A stretch of DNA of 64,000 bases from Kordiimonas aestuarii (GTDB taxonomy: Bacteria > Pseudomonadota > Alphaproteobacteria > Sphingomonadales > Kordiimonadaceae): NCBI RefSeq assembly GCF_025574465.1, contig NZ_JAOBPP010000021.1:992001-1056000 (forward strand). Reading direction: 5' to 3'. The notes under the pieces are model-generated. The model was not told the origin of the DNA. It did no database searches and saw only the letters and a program-made list of their open reading frames with translations. Numbering within the stretch: position 1 is the first letter of the stretch; the number at the start of each line of letters is the position of its first letter. A program made the translations under genes and the position numbers. This document shows positions 46,760-55,299 of this stretch, piece after piece.

Positions 46760-46917
46760 GTATGGTGTCGAAGAAGCACGAGGGACAGCGAAACGCCGGA
46801 ATGCCGGGGTTTCAGATAAGAAAAGGTGATTCGCGAGCGACAAGGTACCATGAGATAATTGGCGTATCTGGTGGGCCGCTGGTGTGGACCGGCGCCGCCA
46901 TTGCGGAGCTTCATAAC

Positions 46918-47532
46918 ATGAGAATGGTTATCCTGGTGGCTGCCTTTGGTATGCTGGGGGGTACGCTTGTCCTGTCACCAGTGGCGAGTCCCGCAGTCCA
47001 TGCGCAAACGGTCACGGCCGAACGGGCTGTGCAGGCGCAACTGATAGCATTGGCACAATCTGGTGATTGGGATGGTTTTGGTGACCTTGTCGATACACAG
47101 GTTGCCGCTGGCAACACTGCCATGCTGGTCCGGATTGCCGGAAATCTGGCGGATATGGGGCTGACGCTTGCTGACGCGGACGACGAAGCAGCTGTTGCGC
47201 TTGAGCTGGCCGCGCTGGCGCTGGCGGACAACGCCAGTATCGCGGGCGCGGATCAGGGACTTGCCGCACGGGTTGGCAGCGCTGCAGGGAAGGTACGGAC
47301 CAAAATTGCAGGGCGTAACCCTTCGGGCGCAGCCGCACTTGCGTCAGCAGCAGCGCGCAGCAGCGCCACAGGGCTCTTTGCGGCCTACAGCAGCGGTGCG
47401 CTGGCCGCGCAGAACACGGGCAACACTTCCGCCACGGTGCTGACGCGTTTGAGCCCACCCCGTCCAGACCAGGAAGAGGTGCCTGTGATTGTGGAGGCCA
47501 ACCCGTCACAATCAGGTAGCCCAACCTCATAG
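46918..47532 (+). CDS. Secreted Ala-rich protein of unknown function, paralogue 1
   Basis: A 204-residue protein, start ATG 46918 with GGAG at 46905; the frame is open 52 codons more upstream, but this start gives a clean signal peptide (MRMVILVAAFGMLGG...AVHAQ, cleaved around residue 30). The mature part begins TVTAERAVQAQLIALAQSGDW and is Ala-rich, without Cys, and probably helical. It ends EEVPV...GSPTS. A second protein of the same type is encoded at 53554-54180 (similar signal peptide, RALQAQVVALAQAGD, EVPV...GSPT tail). No known family. It diverges from an operator-bearing promoter of the aromatic island, so it may be controlled by the same regulator. Confidence 0.7.
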   Translation: MRMVILVAAFGMLGGTLVLSPVASPAVHAQTVTAERAVQAQLIALAQSGDWDGFGDLVDTQVAAGNTAMLVRIAGNLADMGLTLADADDEAAVALELAALALADNASIAGADQGLAARVGSAAGKVRTKIAGRNPSGAAALASAAARSSATGLFAAYSSGALAAQNTGNTSATVLTRLSPPRPDQEEVPVIVEANPSQSGSPTS

Positions 47533-47551
47533 GCGGTCGGCTTTCGTCCCG

Positions 47552-47579
47552 AAGGTCGGGGCTATGCTCCGGCCTTTTT
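47552..47579 (+). terminator. Terminator after secreted paralogue 1
   Basis: AAGGTCGGGG (47552-47561) pairs with CTCCGGCCTT (47567-47576) around CTATG with two G-U pairs; T-run to 47579. Confidence 0.75.
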
Positions 47580-47823
47580 AATGGCAGCCTTCCCCAGAAT
47601 GACTTTATCGCGCCATGGTTTTGCTGCGAGAGGGAAACGCGGGGGTATGGGTATGTTATCTGATGGCACCCTCAAGCGCCGGGCGTGGCTGAAGGCGGAT
47701 AATGCCTCCTTTGATGCCGCCCTTATGTCTGCTTTACAGGGGCGGGCAGCTGCTCCCATCGATATTTGACGTGTGACTTGGCAGCATGTTCCTTCCAAGC
47801 CACAGACGATCGGGAGTATAGCC

Positions 47824-48315
47824 ATGAGCATCTACACGAAAATCAAGGAAGACCACGACGAGATGCGCGATCTCTTGCAGCGGATTGAAGCCCTTGGCCC
47901 GCACGAGAATGACGCGCGTGATAACCTTTTCAATATGTTGAAGGAGAAGGCGATTGTACACAGCAAGGCGGAAGAGAAGGCTTTCTATAATCCGCTCAAG
48001 CGGTTCAAGGGCCTGAAGGAAGAGATCGAACACGGCAGGGAGGAGCATGAGGAAGCTGAACAACTGCTGGAGGAGCTGACAGACACGTCGCTCGGCGGTA
48101 CAGCCTGGATGCAGAAGTTCCGCAGCCTTAAAGACTCGCTCGAGCATCACATGAACGAGGAAGAACGTGAAATCTTCCCCGATGCTGAGGAAGTTCTCTC
48201 CCGCGAGCGTGAAGAGAATATGGAGCAGGAGATGATCGAGCGGGAAGACAAGGAAAAGTACGACAGCGATATCGACCATCGCCGTCATGCCCATGTATGG
48301 GATAGCTTGCTCTAA
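47824..48315 (+). CDS. Hemerythrin HHE-domain protein
   Basis: A 163-residue protein starting MSIYTKIKEDHDEMRDLLQRIE at ATG 47824 (upstream frame lacks similarity). It is a single hemerythrin-type domain, with His/Glu candidates for a di-iron site in KEDHDEM, IVHSKAEEKAFY, GREEHEEAEQLL and LEHHMNEEEREIFP. The last 30 residues form a charged extension. Such proteins bind O2, NO or H2O2, or store iron; the role here is open. Its place between two aromatic-degradation operons may be coincidental. Confidence 0.88.
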   Translation: MSIYTKIKEDHDEMRDLLQRIEALGPHENDARDNLFNMLKEKAIVHSKAEEKAFYNPLKRFKGLKEEIEHGREEHEEAEQLLEELTDTSLGGTAWMQKFRSLKDSLEHHMNEEEREIFPDAEEVLSREREENMEQEMIEREDKEKYDSDIDHRRHAHVWDSLL

Positions 48316-48349
48316 AGGGTATATATTTTCCTCGTGAAAGGAGGCGCTG

Positions 48350-49954
48350 TCATTCGCACGGCGCCTCTTTCAGTTTGAAACGCTGCAGTTTGCCGGTCTG
48401 GGTTTTTGGCAGCGCCTTCTTGAATTCGATGGCACGCGGGTATTTATAGGGTGCAATGGTCTGTTTCACGTGAAGCTGCAGCGCTTCCTTGAGCGCGTCA
48501 TCCCCGTTTGCCCCGGGTGCCAGTACCACAAAAGCTTTGACGATCTGTCCGCGGGCTTCATCAGGTACGCCGACAACCGCGCATTCGGCAACCGCAGCAT
48601 GTGCCAGCAGCGCGGCTTCCACCTCCGGCCCGCCGATGTTGTACCCCGACGAGATGATCATATCGTCCGACCGTGCGATGAAGGTGAAATAGCCATCTTC
48701 GCTCTCATGGTAGGTATCGCCCGTGATGTTCCAGCCGTTTTGCACATAGCGCGCTTGCCGCTTGTCCGCCATATAGCGGCAGCCGGTTGGCCCCTTGACT
48801 GCCAGCCGCCCGGTGGCGGGCGGCGTGAGAATGTTGCCGTCCTCGTCCTGCACGCAGGCTTCATAGCCCGGGACCGGCTTGCCGGTTGATCCGGGACGGA
48901 TTTCATCTTCCCGCGCGGCGATGAAAATATGGATCATCTCGGTCGCGCCGATGCCGTCCATCAGCTTGAGGCCCGTCTGGTCGAACCACGCCTGCCAAGT
49001 GGCTTCGGGCAGGCTTTCGCCGGCCGACACGCAGCGCCGCAGGCTTGAGATATCGCGCCCGTCCAGCTTGGCCAGCAGCGCACGGTAGGCGGTGGGCGCG
49101 GTGAACAACATGGTCACCCCGGCGTGCTCGATAATATCCATCAGCGCCTCAGGCGTGGGCGCGCCGGGCAGGGCGGTGGCAGCGCCAAAGCGGGCGGGGA
49201 AGACCACCAGCCCGCCCAGGCCAAAGGTGAAAGCGATAGGGGGCGAGCCGCAGAAAACGTCGGTCTCATTGGGGGCGAGGATATGGGCGGCGTATGTGTC
49301 CGCCATCGCCAGCACGTCGCGGTGGAAATGCATGCAGGCCTTGGGGGCACCCGTCGTGCCGGAGGTGAATGCCAGAAGCGCCACATCATCCTGCGCAGTA
49401 TCGACCGGGTCAAAACCGCGGTCCTTGCCCGCCATGCGGGCTTCAAGTGCCGCGCCTTCTTCGCCAAATCCGATGACGACCACGCTGTTCCTGGCTTGTG
49501 TTGCGGCGGCGGACAGCTCGTCCATCAGGATATTTTCTGTCAGTGCAATGGTGACGTCGGCTTTGTCGCATATTTTCACCAGCTCCGGCGCGCGCAACAG
49601 CGGCATGGTCGCGACCGCCACCCCGCCCGCTTTGAGGGTGGCGTACCAGCAGGCGATCATCATCGGGGTATTGCGGCCACGCAGGAGCACGCGCCCGCCG
49701 GGCACAAGGCCCAGGTCTTCGGTCAGAACGCGGGCAATGCGGTTTACCGTTGCTGTCAGCGCCGCATAAGTCCACTGGCCCTCGGGCCAGATGACCGCAG
49801 GCCGGTCAGGCTTGCCGGTGCTCAACAGTTCATGCGCGGCGTTCAGCCGCTCGGGGTAGGCAAGGGTGGGCAGGTCGAACTTCAGTTCGGGCCAAAGCGC
49901 CTTGTCCGGCAGGTTGTCGCGCGTGAAGCTGTCTGTGTGCGCTGAGGTGTACAT
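48350..49954 (-). CDS. Benzoate/2-aminobenzoate-CoA ligase family protein
   Basis: A 534-residue ANL-family ligase that activates an aromatic acid with CoA and ATP. The start is ATG 49954 (GGGGAG 9 bases before); a GTG/ATG frame 8 codons further up is an alternative. Motifs: TSGTTGAPKA phosphate loop, DGIGATEMIHIF, SDDMIISSGYNIGGPEVEAALLAH and the catalytic Lys in PKTQTGKLQRFKL. The family assignment to benzoate/2-aminobenzoate-CoA ligases rests on overall pattern and on the monooxygenase/reductase in the same island. Last gene of the MarR-crotonase-dehydrogenase-ligase operon. Confidence 0.87.
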   Translation of the reverse strand: MYTSAHTDSFTRDNLPDKALWPELKFDLPTLAYPERLNAAHELLSTGKPDRPAVIWPEGQWTYAALTATVNRIARVLTEDLGLVPGGRVLLRGRNTPMMIACWYATLKAGGVAVATMPLLRAPELVKICDKADVTIALTENILMDELSAAATQARNSVVVIGFGEEGAALEARMAGKDRGFDPVDTAQDDVALLAFTSGTTGAPKACMHFHRDVLAMADTYAAHILAPNETDVFCGSPPIAFTFGLGGLVVFPARFGAATALPGAPTPEALMDIIEHAGVTMLFTAPTAYRALLAKLDGRDISSLRRCVSAGESLPEATWQAWFDQTGLKLMDGIGATEMIHIFIAAREDEIRPGSTGKPVPGYEACVQDEDGNILTPPATGRLAVKGPTGCRYMADKRQARYVQNGWNITGDTYHESEDGYFTFIARSDDMIISSGYNIGGPEVEAALLAHAAVAECAVVGVPDEARGQIVKAFVVLAPGANGDDALKEALQLHVKQTIAPYKYPRAIEFKKALPKTQTGKLQRFKLKEAPCE

Positions 49955-49992
49955 GGTTCCGGGCTCCCCTCCCAACATGTTTTTCCGGCGGT

Positions 49993-51177
49993 TTAATCCG
50001 CCAGTAGTTGCCTGGCGATCACCAGTTTCTGCACTTCTGACGCGCCCTCATAGATCCTGAGTGCGCGGATCTCGCGGTATAGTTCCTCCACCTTCACGCC
50101 CTTTGTGACGCCCATGCCGCCAAACATCTGCAACGCCTTGTCGATCACGCTTTGCGCGCTGTCGGTGGCGTATAGTTTGGCCATGGCCGCTTCGCGGGTG
50201 ACGCGCGGGGCGCCGCTGTCCTTTGTCCATGCGGCGCGGTAGATCAGCAGCGCGCTGGCATCGATATCAAGCGCCATCTCTGCCAGCCGTTCCTGCGTGA
50301 TCGGCAGGTCCGCGAGCGGAGCACCGAACAGCTCGCGGCTGCGGGTACGCGATAGGGCTTCATCAAGCGCACGGCGGGCAAAACCAAGCGCGGCCGCGCC
50401 GACGGTGGAGCGGAAGATATCAAGGGTGGCCATGGCCAGCTTGAAGCCTTCGCCGCGTTTGCCCAGAAGTTTGTCCGCGCCTACCTTGCAGCCATCAAAC
50501 GTGAGGCGGCCCAAGGGGTGCGGCGCGATGACCTCAATACGTTCCTTCACCGCAAAGCCCGGCGTGTCGGCATCCAGCACCACGGCAGACAGGCCCCGCG
50601 CGCCCGGTGCTTCGCCGGTGCGGGCGAACACGCAGTAAAAGTCGGCAATGCCGCCATTGGAGATATAGGTCTTCTCACCCGTCAGCTTGAAGCCGCTTTT
50701 GCTTTCCTTGAGCCTGGTGGTGATCTGCGCCACATCGGACCCGGCCTCGGGCTCCGTGAGGGCAAAGGCGGCTATTTTCTCGCCCGACGCCACGTGTGGC
50801 AGATAGCTGGCCTTGAGGTCGTCGCTGCCCGCCAGCGTTATGGCACCGGAGCCCAGCCCCTGCATGGCGAAGGCGAAATCGGCAAGACCGGAGTGCCGTG
50901 CCAGCGTCTCGCGGATGATGCACAGCGAGCGTACGTCAAGCTGGTCGTGCATGCCGCCGTACGCCTTGGGCACGGCATATTTCAGCCAGCCACCGGCACC
51001 CAGTGTGTGCACAAGGATGCGGCAGGTGGCATCCACATCGTCATGGGCGTTGGGGGCGTCCACGATGGGCGGCAGATATTCGCTGGCCCATGCATCAAGC
51101 TCACGCGCCAGCACGCGGTGGTGGTCGTCGAAAAACGGCCAGGAAAGGAAACTTCTGTCTGCTGTCTGCTTTGCCAT
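49993..51177 (-). CDS. Acyl-CoA dehydrogenase
   Basis: A 394-residue flavin-dependent acyl-CoA dehydrogenase introducing a 2,3-double bond in a CoA ester: FAD/substrate motif [19 protein letters not shown], glycine-rich [13 protein letters not shown], and the catalytic Glu in [19 protein letters not shown]. Length is standard. It overlaps the crotonase gene by one base (TGATG), so the two are cotranslated. In the island it would continue oxidation of the cyclohexene-derived CoA ester. Confidence 0.92.
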   Translation of the reverse strand: MAKQTADRSFLSWPFFDDHHRVLARELDAWASEYLPPIVDAPNAHDDVDATCRILVHTLGAGGWLKYAVPKAYGGMHDQLDVRSLCIIRETLARHSGLADFAFAMQGLGSGAITLAGSDDLKASYLPHVASGEKIAAFALTEPEAGSDVAQITTRLKESKSGFKLTGEKTYISNGGIADFYCVFARTGEAPGARGLSAVVLDADTPGFAVKERIEVIAPHPLGRLTFDGCKVGADKLLGKRGEGFKLAMATLDIFRSTVGAAALGFARRALDEALSRTRSRELFGAPLADLPITQERLAEMALDIDASALLIYRAAWTKDSGAPRVTREAAMAKLYATDSAQSVIDKALQMFGGMGVTKGVKVEELYREIRALRIYEGASEVQKLVIARQLLAD

Positions 51178-51986
51178 CAGTCGCCCTCAAACACCGGTTT
51201 CTGTTTGGCGACAAAGGCGTGGTAGGCGCGTTCAAAATCCTTGGTCTGCATGCAGATGGCCTGTGCCTGTGCCTCGGCCTCGATCGCGGTATCAAGGCTC
51301 ATGTCCCATTCCATGTTCAGCTGGTTTTTGGTCATGGCGTTGGCGAATGTTGGCCCGCTTGCCAGCCGCGCGGCCAGTTCCTTCGCCTCGCTCATCAGCT
51401 TGGACTTGCTGACAACGCGGTTGAAGAAACCCCAGCGTTCGCCTTCCTCGGCGCTCATGGTGCGGCCGGTGAACAGCAGGTCCGACGCGCGGCCCTGCCC
51501 GATGATGCGCGGCAGGATGGCGCAGGCTCCCATGTCACAACCCGCCAGCCCGACGCGGTTAAAAAGAAACGCGGTGCGCGCCTCCTTGGTGGCCAGCCGC
51601 ATGTCTGACGCCATGGAGATAATCGCCCCCGCGCCAACGCTGATGCCGTCCACGGCCGCGATGATCGGCTGCGGACAGCCGCGCATGGCCTTGACAAGGT
51701 CCCCGGTCATGCGGGTGAACTTCAGCAGGTCCGGCATGTCCATTTTTACCAGCGGGCCGATGATCTCATGCACGTCCCCGCCTGAGGAGAAATTGCCGCC
51801 CGCGCCCGCCATAATGATGGCCTTGACCTCGGGCACATACACAAGGTTGCGGAACATGTCGCGCATCTCGGCGTAGCTCTCGAACGTCAACGGGTTCATG
51901 CGGTCCGGGCGGTTGAGGGTGACGGTGGCGACACCGTCCTTGAAGTCCCACAGGAAATGCTCGGGGTTGAAAGTTTTCGGGTCCAT
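51177..51986 (-). CDS. Crotonase-superfamily protein without the usual catalytic glutamates
   Basis: A 269-residue protein from ATG 51986 (upstream extension has no similarity). The fold is crotonase: [32 protein letters not shown] oxyanion segment, [22 protein letters not shown] and [24 protein letters not shown]. At the places where hydratases have GGGxE and PEIKLG, this protein reads GAGAI and FLFNRVG, so both Glu are replaced (Ile near 122, Phe near 142). It may therefore be an isomerase, a ring hydrolase or a thioester-cleaving member, rather than a hydratase. It overlaps the acyl-CoA dehydrogenase and follows the MarR gene by 11 bases. Confidence 0.85.
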   Translation of the reverse strand: MDPKTFNPEHFLWDFKDGVATVTLNRPDRMNPLTFESYAEMRDMFRNLVYVPEVKAIIMAGAGGNFSSGGDVHEIIGPLVKMDMPDLLKFTRMTGDLVKAMRGCPQPIIAAVDGISVGAGAIISMASDMRLATKEARTAFLFNRVGLAGCDMGACAILPRIIGQGRASDLLFTGRTMSAEEGERWGFFNRVVSKSKLMSEAKELAARLASGPTFANAMTKNQLNMEWDMSLDTAIEAEAQAQAICMQTKDFERAYHAFVAKQKPVFEGD

Positions 51987-51997
51987 CGGGCTGTCCT

Positions 51998-52471
51998 TTA
52001 TTCTGTGCTGGCTGTAGGGGCGGCGGTGCCAAGTTTGTCGAGGATGCCTTGCAGCGTCCGGTGGTCTTTGTCGCTCAGCATGCCGAAGATATCGTCGACC
52101 CACGTGGCGTGCTCTGCCGCCATGGCTTCGAACATGGTGCGGCCGGCGTTTGACAATTGTGCGACAGCCGCGCGGGCGTCGTCGGGGCAGGGTTTGCGTT
52201 CCACCAGTCCCTCTTTCATCAAGGGCGCCATTACCTGGGTGACATTGCCGTTCGATACCATGAGCTGTTTGGAAAGCTCCGACAGGCGCACGCCACCCCT
52301 GGGCGCGCGGTAAAGGTTGGCAAGGATATCAAAACGCGAGAGCGAAACGCCGTGCGCGGCCTGCATGCGCGCCGTCAGCGCCTTCCTGATCGCATTGCTG
52401 GAGCCCAGAAGCTTCAGCCAGCTCCTCAGGGCCTGCTGCTGCTGTTCGTCTATCCCCGGATGATGTGCCAT
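51998..52471 (-). CDS. MarR-family regulator of the aromatic island
   Basis: A 157-residue MarR protein, start ATG 52471 with GGGAG upstream. DNA-binding region: [57 protein letters not shown] (about 45-105). It is the first gene of an operon that contains the crotonase, dehydrogenase and ligase and it lies directly beneath operator 2, which suggests negative autoregulation, with release by the CoA ester or the acid; the inducer is not known. Three identical-geometry operators in the island suggest it controls all three units. Confidence 0.88.
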   Translation of the reverse strand: MAHHPGIDEQQQQALRSWLKLLGSSNAIRKALTARMQAAHGVSLSRFDILANLYRAPRGGVRLSELSKQLMVSNGNVTQVMAPLMKEGLVERKPCPDDARAAVAQLSNAGRTMFEAMAAEHATWVDDIFGMLSDKDHRTLQGILDKLGTAAPTASTE

Positions 52472-52495
52472 CAATTTCTCCCGCCTGATTATTTT

Positions 52496-52524
52496 ATTTT
52501 AGCACTAAATTAAATGCGCATCAA
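52496..52524 (-). promoter_or_regulatory. Promoter 2 of the aromatic island with TTTAG-CA-CTAAA operator
   Basis: Read on the minus strand: -35 TTGATG (52519-52524), 17-bp spacer, -10 TAAAAT (52496-52501); palindrome TTTAGCACTAAA at plus 52498-52509 overlaps the -10. The predicted start is about 18 bases before the MarR ATG. The 17-mer ATTTTAGCACTAAATTA is shared with promoter 1. Confidence 0.78.
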
Positions 52525-52560
52525 GCGACGCTGTGTGCCGTCTTTTAGCTTGCTGGTGGC

Positions 52561-53322
52561 TTACATGACTTCGCCGCCTGCGACGGCGATTGCCTGCCCG
52601 TTCATGGCGGCGGCCCCGGCGCGCGCGAGCCAGTAGATAGTGTCGGCCACTTCCTCGGGGCGGATCAGGCGGCCTTCGGGATTGTGCTTGGTCAGTTCCT
52701 TCAAGGCCTCGTCAGCACCGCGACCGGTCTTTTCGACAATGTTGCTGACGGATGCGCGCACGATGTCGGTATCGGTGAAGCCGGGGCAGACGGCATTGAC
52801 GGTCACGCCGCTGCCGGCCAGTTCAAGCGCCAGCGCGCGCGTCATGCCCACCACGCCGTGTTTCGCGGCGGTGTAGGCGCTGGTGTAGGCATAGCCCTTG
52901 AGCCCTGCCGTGCTGGCAACGGTAATAATGCGGCCAAAGCCCGCCTTTTTCATGTGTGGCACCACGGCGCGGGTGCACAGGAAAACCCCAGTCAGGTTGA
53001 CATCCAGCGCCGCGCGCCAGTCATCCAGGCTGATACGGTGCAGCGGCGCGGTTTTGGCTGCTCCCGCGTTATTAATGAGCACATCAGGCATCATATTCTG
53101 GCTGTCCAGATTCTCAAATGCGACGGTCACGGCGGCTTCGTCCGTCACATCAAGCGGCAGCGCGGTGCTGCCGGGCAAATGATTGGTGGCAGCTTCAAGG
53201 CGGGACTTGCTGCGCCCGGCCAGGATAATCTTGTGTCCGGCGTTTGCGAACTGCCGTGCGGTGGCAAGGCCGATGCCGGAGCCACCGCCGGTGATCAGTA
53301 CGACGTGTTGTTTGTCAGCCAT
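52561..53322 (-). CDS. Short-chain dehydrogenase/reductase (3-hydroxyacyl-CoA dehydrogenase-like)
   Basis: A 253-residue SDR starting at ATG 53322 (GGAGG 6 bases upstream): cofactor motif TGGGSGIG (about residues 11-18), NNAGAAKT, and the catalytic Ser/Tyr/Lys in VASTAGLKGYAYTSAYTAAKHG. Family members of this kind oxidise 3-hydroxyacyl-CoA esters or alcohols with NAD. It forms a separate transcription unit in the same island under operator 3. By analogy with CoA-dependent 2-aminobenzoate clusters it may be the beta-hydroxyacyl-CoA dehydrogenase step. Confidence 0.88.
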   Translation of the reverse strand: MADKQHVVLITGGGSGIGLATARQFANAGHKIILAGRSKSRLEAATNHLPGSTALPLDVTDEAAVTVAFENLDSQNMMPDVLINNAGAAKTAPLHRISLDDWRAALDVNLTGVFLCTRAVVPHMKKAGFGRIITVASTAGLKGYAYTSAYTAAKHGVVGMTRALALELAGSGVTVNAVCPGFTDTDIVRASVSNIVEKTGRGADEALKELTKHNPEGRLIRPEEVADTIYWLARAGAAAMNGQAIAVAGGEVM

Positions 53323-53344
53323 TTTTGTCCTCCGGTCCGGCAAT

Positions 53345-53373
53345 AGTTTAGAGCTAAATTATTATGCCTGCAA
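53345..53373 (-). promoter_or_regulatory. Promoter 3 of the aromatic island with TTTAG-AG-CTAAA operator
   Basis: Read on the minus strand: -35 TTGCAG (53368-53373), 17-bp spacer, -10 TAAACT (53345-53350); palindrome TTTAGAGCTAAA at plus 53347-53358. Same geometry as promoters 1 and 2 with different central bases. It drives the SDR gene (ATG 53322); the divergent secreted paralogue starts at 53554. Confidence 0.72.
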
Positions 53374-53553
53374 GCGCGATGGTCGGGCCGGGCGTGTGGC
53401 AAAAAGGCACCACGCGTTCGCATGTGCCGCTCATGTGCTTGATTTGCTGAATTTTTTTTTGACTCATGTCGGGCCATGTGGGAGACTTAAGCGGAATTTT
53501 GTCTACCGTGTACGTCCACCGTGATGGGGCGGTGAAATTTATGGAGCAAAATA

Positions 53554-54180
53554 ATGCGTTTGGCAATTTTAGTTGCAGCACTTGGTATTGTGACCGGCCT
53601 ACCGGCGCTTTCACCATCTCTTGCCCCTGCCGCGACGGCGCAGTCGACGGCAATGACGATGGAAGAGCGCGCCCTCCAGGCGCAGGTTGTCGCGCTGGCT
53701 CAGGCTGGTGACACAGCAGGCCTTCAGGCATTGATCAACCGGCAGGTTGCGGCAGGCAAAGCAGGGCTGCTGGCGAAAGTGGCAAAATCTGTTGCCGCGA
53801 TGGCTGAACAGCTTGCCGAGAGCGACTCCGCAAGCTCAGCGGCGTTGGTTTCCGCTGCGGTTGTTGTTGTGTCTGACGCGTCGGTGTCGGCGTCTGATGA
53901 GGATGCGGCGACGGCGGTTGGGTCCTCTGCGTCAGCTGTCGTGACAGCGGTGGCTGAAAGTGATCCGGATGCTGCGGCGTCGGTCCAGATTGTGGTGTCG
54001 GCGAGCGGTAGCTCTTCCGTGCAGCAAGCGTTTATGGCGCCAACCACCACGACCACCACCACGCAGCAACAAACCGGGTCGACGCAGACGGTTCGGCGGA
54101 GTGGTCGTTTAGGGTCAACAGATTCGGAGGTGCCGGTTGCTGAAGAGCCAAGCCAGGCGCAGGCGGGTAGCCCGACCTAA
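53554..54180 (+). CDS. Secreted Ala/Ser/Val-rich protein of unknown function, paralogue 2
   Basis: A 208-residue protein, ATG 53554 with GGAG upstream, with a signal peptide ending ATAQ around residue 30. The N-terminal mature part (MEERALQAQVVALAQAGD, then NRQVAAGKAGLLAKVAKSV) aligns with paralogue 1 at 46918; the middle is rich in Ser, Ala and Val with alternating pattern (beta-prone), then a seven-Thr run and Gln-rich segment; the tail is EVPVAEEPSQAQAGSPT. No family is recognised. It diverges from operator 3. The polysaccharide export genes lie just downstream, so a role at the cell surface is possible, but unproven. Confidence 0.7.
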   Translation: MRLAILVAALGIVTGLPALSPSLAPAATAQSTAMTMEERALQAQVVALAQAGDTAGLQALINRQVAAGKAGLLAKVAKSVAAMAEQLAESDSASSAALVSAAVVVVSDASVSASDEDAATAVGSSASAVVTAVAESDPDAAASVQIVVSASGSSSVQQAFMAPTTTTTTTQQQTGSTQTVRRSGRLGSTDSEVPVAEEPSQAQAGSPT

Positions 54181-54216
54181 TCAGTTGACTTTGCCGTTTA
54201 GCGGTGGGGTGCAGAC

Positions 54217-54248
54217 AAAGGTGAAGGTTGATGACCTTCGCCTTTTTT
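54217..54248 (+). terminator. Terminator after secreted paralogue 2
   Basis: AAAGGTGAAGG (54217-54227) pairs with CCTTCGCCTTT (54235-54245) with one G-U pair and a 7-base loop; T-run to 54248. Confidence 0.85.
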
Positions 54249-54313
54249 GTTGCTATGACGCCCTGATGTTATGGCTTTATGCCATACGGTGTGCGTATTG
54301 ACGGGGTAGATGG

Positions 54314-55132
54314 TTGGCATCTTTTTGGCGAAAATTTCTCAGGCTTGGGGCGGGCGCAATGAACCCTGCACCGCATGCTGCCGGGGGAGCCGCGCCGGAG
54401 CCGGTCCGGCGTGACTGGCGGTTGCCGGAGGATGTACTGGTATATGCCATTGGCGATATCCACGGGCGACTTGACCTGCTTGAGCAACTGCTGGAGAAAA
54501 TCGAGGCAGACAGGGCGGCCCAGTGGGGCGTATGGGATGCCTATGTCGTTTTCCTTGGCGATTATGTCGACCGCGGGTTCCAGTCCCGCGAGGTGATTGA
54601 GTATCTGTTGGCCTTCCGGCCCGCCGGGGTGACGCCGATTTTTCTGCGCGGCAACCATGAAGACCTGCTGCTGCGTTTCATCGATGACCCGATGATGGCG
54701 GAGGTCTGGCTGAATGTAGGCGGCGTGGCAACGATGTCGAGCTATGGTGTCGACATCCAGGCCCCTGATATCGCCGGGGATATTCTTGCGGCGTCTGACG
54801 GTTTTTCAAAGGCGTTTCCGGCACGGCACCGGGCGTTCCTTGAAGGGCTGCCGGTCAACTGGCAGAAAGGCGATTATTTTTTTGTGCATGCAGGCCTCAG
54901 GCCAGGTGTGCCGCTGGCGCAGCAGCGACCGCGTGACATGACCACGATCAGGCAGGATTTTACACTGACAAACCATGATTTTGGCGTGTGTGTTGTTCAT
55001 GGTCACACAGGTGTCAGAAATCCAGAGCATAACGGCAACCGTATAGCAGTAGATACCGGGGCCTTTGCCACCGGTGTTTTAACTGCTGTTGCATTACAGG
55101 ATGAAGATGTGCGATTTATCTCCACCACCTAA
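54314..55132 (+). CDS. PPP-family metallophosphatase (serine/threonine phosphatase-like)
   Basis: A protein of up to 272 residues with PPP metal-binding motifs GDIHG (YAIGDIHGRLDLLEQLL), GDYVDRG and GNHE, and downstream His ligands in FVHAGLRPG and VHGHTG. The start is uncertain: TTG 54314 gives a basic N-terminal MASFWRKFLRLG segment common in these proteins, ATG 54359 is the alternative. It stands just ahead of the polysaccharide export genes, which include a tyrosine kinase, so it might counter protein phosphorylation or be an Ap4A hydrolase-type enzyme. Position is the only support for the link. Confidence 0.85.
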   Translation: MASFWRKFLRLGAGAMNPAPHAAGGAAPEPVRRDWRLPEDVLVYAIGDIHGRLDLLEQLLEKIEADRAAQWGVWDAYVVFLGDYVDRGFQSREVIEYLLAFRPAGVTPIFLRGNHEDLLLRFIDDPMMAEVWLNVGGVATMSSYGVDIQAPDIAGDILAASDGFSKAFPARHRAFLEGLPVNWQKGDYFFVHAGLRPGVPLAQQRPRDMTTIRQDFTLTNHDFGVCVVHGHTGVRNPEHNGNRIAVDTGAFATGVLTAVALQDEDVRFISTT

Positions 55133-55141
55133 ATAAAATAG

Positions 55142-55159
55142 TGTTGCATTAGCGCAACA
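55142..55159. repeat. Short inverted repeat after the phosphatase gene
   Basis: TGTTGC (55142-55147) and GCAACA (55154-55159). It lies 9 bases after the phosphatase stop and may be a weak terminator; no T-run. Confidence 0.35.
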
Positions 55160-55299
55160 TCTGAAACTATTATTGTTTTCATATACTTCGGGCCCTGTTT
55201 GCATTGATTAAACAAGGTTTGATCCGTGTATATTGTGCAAAGATTCAAGACATTGACGCGCCCTGTATTTCAGGCACTCTTCCAACTGGGGTAAGATAG

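Noticed and set aside
47562-47831. Short frames between secreted paralogue 1 and the hemerythrin gene
   Set aside because: One starts within the terminator hairpin and both overlap each other; no support beyond length.
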